A DNA stretch of 5,847 nucleotides, taken from positions 1 to 5,847 of the forward strand of contig WTJZ01000076.1 in assembly GCA_011524615.1 (NCBI GenBank), in the 5' to 3' direction. The notes beneath the pieces are model-generated. The model ran no database searches. It saw only the letters and a program-made list of their open reading frames with translations, and was not told the origin of the DNA. Every line of letters begins with the position of its first letter. The stretch's first letter is position 1. The position numbers and the translations under genes were made by a program. This DNA comes from Akkermansiaceae bacterium. Its GTDB lineage: Bacteria; Verrucomicrobiota; Verrucomicrobiia; Verrucomicrobiales; Akkermansiaceae. Below, in pieces: positions 1 through 4,657 of this stretch.

Positions 1-40
1 TCGGTCTTTCAGACCTTACCATCCTCAATTGGACTTAAAC

Positions 41-87
41 ACAGGCCTAGCGGCCAGTGCTGGTATCCCAACGCCCTTATCAGGGCT
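41..87 (+). repeat. Dispersed repeat unit, copy A
   Basis: This stretch matches the minus strand of 4294-4339 at about three quarters of positions. The two copies share ACAGGC at the start, GCTGG-x-ATC in the middle, and an identical 16-base core, CGCCCTTATCAGGGCT, at the end. The copy also contains small inverted repeats (GGCC-TAGC-GGCC at 44-55 and CCAG-TG-CTGG at 54-63). The similarity was found by eye. That it belongs to a genome-wide repeat family is inference; only two copies are visible here. Confidence 0.6.
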
Positions 88-91
88 TTTT
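73..91 (+). terminator. Rho-independent terminator-like hairpin, plus strand
   Basis: A five-base-pair stem GCCCT/AGGGC with a TATC loop (73-86) is followed directly by five T residues (87-91). This has the form of an intrinsic terminator for a plus-strand transcript entering from the left of the window, which would converge on nth. The stem is short and coincides with the core of the repeat at 41-87, so it may be a property of the repeat rather than a dedicated terminator. No plus-strand gene ending here could be recognised. Confidence 0.45.
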
Positions 92-263
92 AGAAACGTT
101 GCCATTAATTTATCGTAAAACACCTATTCCCCACTTGTTGAAGTTCGCTGGTTACTTCTGTACTATATACGTACAACTACCTGCGCTCTTGGAAGAATAG
201 GTAAATCCCCCCTTCTGTCACGCGCGATCAACCTCATGATCACACAACCGCAGGTATCTCTTG

Positions 264-917
264 CTAAGCCTTATTAATTTTGACCGGGTTTTTCCGGTTC
301 GGGTAGAGGGTAGTACACATTGGGCATTTCGTGCCATCACACCCGCGCGCTGAGCAGTATTCTCGCCCGTAAAAGATGATTTGGAGATGGAGCTTATTCC
401 AAGACTCTTTGGGGAAGAGCTTTTTGAGATCCTCCTCGGTCTGGGAGACATTCTTCCCTTTAGTCAGCCCCCAGCGCTGTGCTAGTCGATGGATATGTGT
501 ATCTACGGGGAAGGCGGGTACGCCAAAGGCCTGCGCCATGACGACGGAGGCCGTCTTGTGCCCGACTCCTGGTAGAGTCTCGAGAATAGCCATATCAGCC
601 GGAACCTCTCCTGCATGGTCATCTCTCAGGATTTCAGAGAGTCGTTGAATCGCCTTAGCCTTTCGTGGTGCGAGACCACAGGGCTTTACGATGGCCTCGA
701 TCTCATCTACAGGGACTTGCGCCATATCGAAGGGGTTATTCGCTCTCGCGAATAATGCAGGCGTAATCTTATTCACCCTCTCATCTGTACACTGAGCCGA
801 GAGGAGGACCGCGATGAGCAGCGTGTAGGCATCGGTGTGATCCAGTGGGATCGGGGTCTCAGGATAGAGCCGTTCTAGCTCCTCCATGACATAGCTCGCT
901 CGCTCTTTCTTTAACAT
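264..917 (-). CDS. nth: Endonuclease III (DNA glycosylase/AP lyase)
   Basis: A base-excision-repair enzyme that removes oxidised pyrimidines from DNA and cleaves the strand at the resulting abasic site. The 217-residue length is close to E. coli Nth (211). Visible family marks are SAQCTDERVNK (about 40-50; E. coli has SAQATD), the helix-hairpin-helix LPGVGHKTA (115-123) carrying the catalytic lysine K121, and VDTHIHR (138-144) with catalytic D139. The C-terminus is odd: cysteines fall at 188, 193, 198 and 201 (C-X4-C-X4-C-X2-C), whereas the classic iron-sulfur loop is C-X6-C-X2-C-X5-C. The usual last cysteine is missing and an additional one sits at 193, so the cluster may be altered or absent. 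The ATG at 915-917 gives the expected N-terminus; no strong Shine-Dalgarno sequence is close. It lies 46 bases downstream of the MYG1-like gene, probably in the same transcript. Confidence 0.95.
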   Translation of the reverse strand: MLKKERASYVMEELERLYPETPIPLDHTDAYTLLIAVLLSAQCTDERVNKITPALFARANNPFDMAQVPVDEIEAIVKPCGLAPRKAKAIQRLSEILRDDHAGEVPADMAILETLPGVGHKTASVVMAQAFGVPAFPVDTHIHRLAQRWGLTKGKNVSQTEEDLKKLFPKESWNKLHLQIIFYGREYCSARGCDGTKCPMCTTLYPNRKNPVKINKA

Positions 918-963
918 ACCATGAGCCTATGATATCCCCTCGTAGAATCAAGCCCCTATCGAC

Positions 964-1821
964 CTACACACTAGCGAGGTGGATCAACTCGATCAGTCGT
1001 CGATGACTAGTCGTCGAGGTCTTAGCTAAGAAGCCCTGAGTATGACAGAAGAGGACGTCCCCTTCACATTCGAGGCGAGAGAAGTCGAGCTTAGAGCAAT
1101 CATTATAGCGACTCAGGGCATAACCATCTCCCCTACGATCTGGATACACTAGCGCGATGACTTGGTCACAGAGATTATTCATCTCGACGAAGCGTCCCAT
1201 CCCCAATGAAGGCTCGGACGGCATATGCTCCGCCTTAGGCAGGACAACGATCTTACTAACAGCATCGATCTCCCATATCTCACAGGAGGTCATAAGGTAC
1301 TCGAGGCGTTCACGTAACGAGCGGATGTAGTTTAACAAATCCTCTCCGATCATCTTCATCAGCTCCCAAATGATATCACCAGGGCCGAGGAACTCAGAAT
1401 ACGCAAAACGACGTAAGACCGTAACATCGATAGGCGAGTTTAACTTATTCAACACCTCTCGATCTACCCCTAACCAATCCGCCGTCTTTACTGGACCTCG
1501 GCAGTCAAACCACTCTGTCGGTTCTAACCACTCACAGAATCGCTTCGCATCGTTATAGACTCCTAACCACTGGAGCACGAGTGATACCGAGCAAGTCGGC
1601 TTGTGGTCACGAGGGAGTTGATGATGGTCAAAGTTCATCAAATGAGGCTCGTGGCGTCCACCAATATCGACGACACAAAAGGAAGGATCGTCTAGTTCTC
1701 CCTCGGTCGGGTCCCGCCTCACAATCGGGGCAGGAGAGGTTGCTAGCAGAAGACAACATGCTAGGAAGTCATCTTTGTGAGCCCCACCCGGATGAGTCAG
1801 GATGGTCTTAACTGAATTCAT
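964..1821 (-). CDS. MYG1-family (UPF0160) DHH-like metal-dependent hydrolase/nuclease
   Basis: A 285-residue protein with the MYG1 pattern: H10-PGGA-H15-K-D17-D18 near the N-terminus (family HxGxxHxD), VVDIGG with D52, and FDHHQ with D65-H66-H67. These are the metal-binding motifs of the DHH phosphoesterase superfamily. The C-terminal DVLFCHTQGFLAKT (255-268) resembles the family's conserved ending, where an F-x-H-x-x-G-F-I element is usual. Characterised eukaryotic MYG1 proteins are 3'-5' RNA exonucleases; the substrate of bacterial members is not established to my knowledge. It is shorter than eukaryotic members (about 340-380) because it lacks a targeting sequence. The ATG at 1819-1821 is the first start after an in-frame TAG 15 bases upstream, so the start is well fixed. 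A GAAGG lies only one base before the ATG, and a better AAAGGAG is about 20 bases away. No signal peptide or membrane segment is seen, so a cytoplasmic protein is expected. Confidence 0.85.
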   Translation of the reverse strand: MNSVKTILTHPGGAHKDDFLACCLLLATSPAPIVRRDPTEGELDDPSFCVVDIGGRHEPHLMNFDHHQLPRDHKPTCSVSLVLQWLGVYNDAKRFCEWLEPTEWFDCRGPVKTADWLGVDREVLNKLNSPIDVTVLRRFAYSEFLGPGDIIWELMKMIGEDLLNYIRSLRERLEYLMTSCEIWEIDAVSKIVVLPKAEHMPSEPSLGMGRFVEMNNLCDQVIALVYPDRRGDGYALSRYNDCSKLDFSRLECEGDVLFCHTQGFLAKTSTTSHRRLIELIHLASV

Positions 1822-1858
1822 ACCTTCAGTTAAACCCTAGTTTACTCCTTTCGGAAAG

Positions 1859-1906
1859 AAAAATTACGCCCCCACTCGAGTGACTAGCTCGAATTCAAGA
1901 CGTAAT
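1859..1906 (-). terminator. Rho-independent terminator of the ABC transporter gene
   Basis: Read on the minus strand, ATTACG (1906-1901) pairs with CGTAAT (1868-1863). The stem continues through TCTT against GGGG (one Watson-Crick and three wobble pairs), and an upper stem TCGAG/CTCGA (1892-1888 with 1880-1876) closes a 7-base loop. The foot of the stem runs into TTTTT (1863-1859). It starts 33 bases past the ABC transporter stop codon and ends 37 bases before the MYG1-like ATG, so it separates the two units or acts as a partial read-through site. Confidence 0.7.
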
Positions 1907-1939
1907 AGGAAAGCAAACCTATGTAGTTACAGTGTTTAG

Positions 1940-3655
1940 CTAGTGTTCTCCTCGTTTCGCTAATTCAGCGTAAAGACCATTTTTCGACAAAAGCATGTCA
2001 TGAGTCCCCTGTTCCCTGACCTGTCCACTCTCTAGGACATAGATACAATCCGCATTCTGGATGGTCGTGAGACGGTGTGCGATCACGATTGCCGTGCGCC
2101 CCTTGAGCAGCTCATTGAGCGCCTTCTGGATGAGCTCTTCCGTCTCATTGTCCACAGAGGCCGTCGCCTCATCCAGAACGAGAATCGGAGGATTCTTCAG
2201 AATCGCACGGGCTATCGCCAGGCGTTGCTTCTCCCCTCCAGAGAGCTTGACGCCACGCTCTCCTACATTGGTATCGAGCCCGTCTGGTAACGCATTGACA
2301 AAGTGAGTAGCCTGGGCTGCCTCCAATGCCTCCCAGATTTGTTCCTCACTCGCTTCACGATCCGCGATGATAAGATTATCTCGGACCGATCCGTTGAAGA
2401 GGAAGTTATCTTGCGACACATAACCGATCTGTTCCCTGATCGACGTCTTATTCAGCTCTGTCAATGAGACTCCATCGATCGAGATCTGACCGCTATCGAT
2501 CTCATAGAAGCGATTCAACAAGTTCACGACTGTTGATTTACCTGCCCCCGTCGGCCCGACGAGCGCGATCGTCTGCCCCGCCTGAGCCTCGAGAGAGAGA
2601 CCAGAGATCGTCGCTCGATCTCCATAGGAGAATGAGACATCATCAAAGGCCACCGCACCCTGAACGCGCTCTGGTAGATCAGCCCCCACGCTCATCCCCT
2701 GTTCTTCCTCCGCATCAAGAATCTCAAAGACACGATCCGCTGCCGCTCGGGATGATAGTGCCATCTGGTTAATCTGATGCAACTTGCTAATCGGATCGTA
2801 AAAGAGACTCAACAGGAAGAAGGCCGCGAAGAACTCCCCTCCAGACATTTTTTCTGCCATCACCGCCTGACCACCTTGCCATAGTACTAGGACAAAACCC
2901 AGCATCGCTAAAAACGACATCCCTGGAGAATATCCCGCCCACCATGCCATCAGGCGTAGGTTCGCCTTCCGTAACGTGTTAGAATGCTCATTAAACCGCG
3001 TATGCTCGGTCACCTGAGCCGTAAAGGACTTAATCTGACGGATCCCTGCGATGTTATCGTGTAGCAGAGCATTCATATTACTCGACGCCTCCCGAGGCCC
3101 CTTGTAACGATCTCGAGCATTACGCGTATACACCCACGCCCCAAACATTAAGAGCGGAATAGGCAAGGTCGCCCATAATCCCACGACCCAATTCTTATTA
3201 TAGATAACGAACCCCACGATCAAAACCTGCGCAATCGCCATCAGACCCTGCTCCACCCCATCAATCAGCACTCGCTCCATCGCAGTCACATCCTCCGTCA
3301 CCCGAGTCATCACGTCCCCCGTACGGCGTGTATCAAACCACTTCACAGGCAGGTTCTGGATCTTCTTATACAGGTCAGAACGAATATCATAGATCACCTT
3401 CTGCTCGAAGTGGTTATTGATCACGATCCGAGCAGCATTCAACCCATCCTTCAGGAAGAACCCCAACAACGTGAGCAACACCAGTGGAAAGAAGATGTCA
3501 TACTGCTTACCAGGAATCACCTCATCAATGATGCGCTGGAGTACTGCCGGGAAGACCAGCACACAAGACACTGAGGCCACCGCACAGATCAACTGAGCCG
3601 CAAACATCAACCGGTAGCGCTTCAAATACGAAATAACTCTCCAAACTGAACTCAT
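1940..3655 (-). CDS. ABC exporter half-transporter (MsbA-like, membrane plus ATPase domains)
   Basis: A 571-residue inner-membrane exporter subunit with the permease domain first and the ATPase second; such proteins work as homodimers or heterodimers. Six predicted helices lie at about 16-40, 52-72, 137-153, 156-176, 245-266 and 272-289. The ATPase domain begins near 334, with A-loop tyrosine Y344, Walker A GPTGAGKST (367-375), Q-loop Q415 in YVSQDN, signature LSGGEKQR (471-478), Walker B ILVLDEATA (491-499) with catalytic E496, and H-loop H527. All ATPase motifs are intact, so it should be active. The family includes lipid A flippases (MsbA) and multidrug exporters; no LPS gene lies next to it, so the substrate cannot be assigned. 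The reading frame opens further upstream only with TTG or GTG codons (to 3682). The ATG at 3653-3655 was chosen because MSSVWRVISYLKRYR is a typical N-terminus, and the ribosome site is the weak GGCGGC touching it. Confidence 0.93.
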   Translation of the reverse strand: MSSVWRVISYLKRYRLMFAAQLICAVASVSCVLVFPAVLQRIIDEVIPGKQYDIFFPLVLLTLLGFFLKDGLNAARIVINNHFEQKVIYDIRSDLYKKIQNLPVKWFDTRRTGDVMTRVTEDVTAMERVLIDGVEQGLMAIAQVLIVGFVIYNKNWVVGLWATLPIPLLMFGAWVYTRNARDRYKGPREASSNMNALLHDNIAGIRQIKSFTAQVTEHTRFNEHSNTLRKANLRLMAWWAGYSPGMSFLAMLGFVLVLWQGGQAVMAEKMSGGEFFAAFFLLSLFYDPISKLHQINQMALSSRAAADRVFEILDAEEEQGMSVGADLPERVQGAVAFDDVSFSYGDRATISGLSLEAQAGQTIALVGPTGAGKSTVVNLLNRFYEIDSGQISIDGVSLTELNKTSIREQIGYVSQDNFLFNGSVRDNLIIADREASEEQIWEALEAAQATHFVNALPDGLDTNVGERGVKLSGGEKQRLAIARAILKNPPILVLDEATASVDNETEELIQKALNELLKGRTAIVIAHRLTTIQNADCIYVLESGQVREQGTHDMLLSKNGLYAELAKRGEH

Positions 3656-3657
3656 GC

Positions 3658-3689
3658 CGCCAATAACCACCAATCTCACCAAATTGGCG
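3658..3689 (-). promoter_or_regulatory. Inverted repeat in the leader of the ABC transporter mRNA
   Basis: A perfect 7-base inverted repeat, CGCCAAT/ATTGGCG (3689-3683 and 3664-3658 on the minus strand), with an 18-base loop ends two bases before the chosen ATG. Its 3' arm covers the only purine-rich stretch (GGCGGC) that could act as a ribosome-binding site. It could be a translational control hairpin or a DNA operator; neither is proven. Confidence 0.35.
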
Positions 3690-3770
3690 AATGTTTTTTC
3701 CGCCTTATTGCAGAAAGGTATCTAGCATCTCTAGACCCAAGCCTGAAAACCTCAGACAAGAGCAGAGCTC

Positions 3771-4166
3771 TTAGTTGTCTTCCCCCTCACGATTAGCACC
3801 GATGCGGTTCTGAATCGCCGCAAATCTCTTTTCATTACTGTTCCATAAGGAGACCATGCCCATAGCTCCACCGATAAGAACTCCTGGACAATAAGCCTTC
3901 GCAAAGTCCTTATAGCCCAATAGAAAAGCGCACAGTGTTACGCCTGCCGAGAGTAAGGCAATCCAAAGACACTGCTTACCGATGAATTTTCTAAAACCAG
4001 GCTTTCTACGCTCACGCCATTTGACGAAAAATTCGGCATCGTCTCTACACAACTCGGTGCCCGATTCTAACGCCTTTCGTCCCCTAGCTAACTGAACTTG
4101 TCTATGTTGTAGCTTTTCTACAGGCGAGAGAGGTACTTCAGGAAATGTCCACGGAAATGTTTTCAT
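3771..4166 (-). CDS. Hypothetical small membrane protein with two predicted transmembrane helices
   Basis: A 131-residue protein that I do not recognise. Residues 1-60 are hydrophilic and charged (for example KWRERRKPGFRK at 49-60). Two hydrophobic segments at about 63-83 and 91-108 are separated by a short loop (GYKDFAKAY), and a polar tail ends EGEDN. The charge pattern suggests a hairpin in the inner membrane with both ends in the cytoplasm. There is no signal peptide or known catalytic motif. Support for it being real comes from the length, the coherent membrane pattern and a well-placed promoter just before the ATG at 4164-4166. No Shine-Dalgarno sequence precedes the ATG, and the next methionine is at residue 102. 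It stops 115 bases before the ABC transporter start, a gap without a convincing terminator, so it may share a transcript with the exporter. It is the only gene here ending in TAA rather than TAG. Confidence 0.7.
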   Translation of the reverse strand: MKTFPWTFPEVPLSPVEKLQHRQVQLARGRKALESGTELCRDDAEFFVKWRERRKPGFRKFIGKQCLWIALLSAGVTLCAFLLGYKDFAKAYCPGVLIGGAMGMVSLWNSNEKRFAAIQNRIGANREGEDN

Positions 4167-4175
4167 CAGAAAAAT

Positions 4176-4204
4176 ATACTACCGCACAGCAAATTTTGTG
4201 TAAA
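4176..4204 (-). promoter_or_regulatory. Sigma70-type promoter for the small membrane protein gene
   Basis: On the minus strand, TTTACA (4204-4199; five of six match TTGACA) and TAGTAT (4181-4176; four of six match TATAAT) are separated by exactly 17 bases. Only nine bases lie between the -10 element and the ATG at 4166. Transcription would therefore start about two to four bases before the ATG, giving an essentially leaderless mRNA, in agreement with the lack of a ribosome-binding site. Confidence 0.55.
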
Positions 4205-4293
4205 TAGGGTAACGCATCTGATTGCGTTGAATAGTAAAAAGAAGTCCATTAACCTCACGGAGGCGCCATTCAACGCTCAAATTCCATTCACCC

Positions 4294-4339
4294 AGCCCTG
4301 ATAAGGGCGGCAGATTCCAGCCCAGTCCGCAGTGCCTGT
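4294..4339 (-). repeat. Dispersed repeat unit, copy B
   Basis: The minus strand of this segment aligns with 41-87 over its whole length, with about 36 of 47 columns identical and one gap. The match includes the 16-base core CGCCCTTATCAGGGCT, which itself forms a GCCCT/AGGGC hairpin. Unlike copy A, no T-run follows the core. The heptamer CCAGCCC flanks and enters the unit (4292-4298 and 4317-4323), and its complement GGGCTGG occurs at 4374-4380. Confidence 0.6.
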
Positions 4340-4380
4340 AGGTGTTGCACAACGTGCAACCCTTGGGCACGGAGGGCTGG
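4317..4380. repeat. 64-base interrupted hairpin
   Basis: The two halves pair along the whole element: CCAGCCC (4317-4323) with GGGCTGG (4374-4380), TCC (4326-4328) with GGA (4371-4373), GTGCC (4332-4336) with GGCAC (4366-4370), AGG (4340-4342) with CCT (4361-4363), and GTTGCAC (4344-4350) with GTGCAAC (4354-4360) around an AAC loop. That is 25 Watson-Crick pairs with small bulges. No T-run follows on either strand, so it does not look like a terminator. It could be a REP-like element, a structured RNA or a protein-binding palindrome. Confidence 0.65.
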
Positions 4381-4401
4381 GTTAGGAGCGAGGGGGATAA
4401 G

Positions 4402-4531
4402 CGCCGAACGTAGCGTATCGATGTTTCCTAACGCTAGCAGAGGCGCAACCTAAGGGAGGCGCGCCCACTGGCGATCCTGATCCCGCTCCGCCTCTATCAA
4501 CGTGAGAAAAGGCGGGGCGTTACGTTCGGCG
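4402..4531. repeat. 130-base imperfect foldback element with 11-base terminal inverted repeats
   Basis: The ends are a perfect inverted repeat, CGCCGAACGTA (4402-4412) and TACGTTCGGCG (4521-4531). Further in, 4424-4435 pairs with 4499-4510 at nine of twelve positions, AGAGGCG (4439-4445) with CGCCTCT (4489-4495), GGGA (4454-4457) with TCCC (4481-4484), and CGCC (4462-4465) with GGCG (4470-4473) around a CACT loop. The outer arms (44 and 43 bases) are about 70% complementary overall. There is no open frame for a transposase. It could be a MITE-like remnant or a structured RNA; copy number in the genome would decide. Confidence 0.55.
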
Positions 4532-4601
4532 GGATATTGGCTCCGCCTAAACATAGGCCTCCAAGATGCACCTTGTTTTGAGTCCATTACACATAGCTAT
4601 C

Positions 4602-4627
4602 AAAAAAGACCCGCATTGCTGCGGGCC
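4602..4627 (-). terminator. Rho-independent terminator of secDF
   Basis: On the minus strand, CCCGCA (4625-4620) and TGCGGG (4615-4610) form a GC-rich stem around a GCAA tetraloop. A G-U and a G-C pair extend it at the base, and TTTTTT (4607-4602) follows. It begins 31 bases after the secDF stop codon and is the clearest terminator in the window. Confidence 0.9.
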
Positions 4628-4657
4628 TTGATTTAAGGGTTATCAGAGTAACTCAGA

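Larger units (their letters stand above)
4167..4657. other. Gene-free intergenic stretch rich in inverted repeats
   Basis: About 490 bases between secDF and the small membrane protein gene. From right to left it holds the secDF terminator (4602-4627), a 130-base foldback (4402-4531), a 64-base hairpin (4317-4380), the core of repeat copy B (4294-4339) and the promoter at 4176-4204. The stretch 4410-4560 is also rich in GGCGG/CCGCC words, including a 9-base direct repeat, GCTCCGCCT, at 4485-4493 and 4540-4548. The open frames here are short and explained by the repeats. Confidence 0.6.

Noticed and set aside
1..40. Possible 3' end of a plus-strand gene or RNA at the left edge, with a GGTCT-TTC-AGACC hairpin at 3-15
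   Set aside because: Too little sequence: the three plus frames run 30 to 140 bases before a stop and give no recognisable protein, and there is no tRNA or tmRNA end.
23..103. A 26-codon minus-strand frame covering repeat copy A (MATFLKSPDKG...)
   Set aside because: It is too short, has no ribosome-binding site, and is simply the repeat read as codons.
3718..3772. Small inverted repeats after the small membrane protein gene (TCTAG/CTAGA at 3721-3735, AAGAG/CTCTT at 3758-3772)
   Set aside because: The stems are only five bases, neither is followed by a T-run on the minus strand, and stems this short are common by chance.
4179..4370. A 63-codon minus-strand open frame in the intergenic region, containing WNLPPLSGL
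   Set aside because: It lies over repeat copy B and the 64-base hairpin, overlaps the promoter and is explained by the palindromic sequence. It has no ribosome-binding site, and its composition is not that of a real protein.
4426..4525. An integron attC-like arrangement: TCCTAAC at 4426-4432 and GTTACGT at 4519-4525, 100 bases apart with inverted repeats between
   Set aside because: Both core sites miss the consensus (RYYYAAC and GTTRRRY) at one position and pair with each other poorly. No integrase or cassette-like gene array is present, and the flanking secDF is a core gene.
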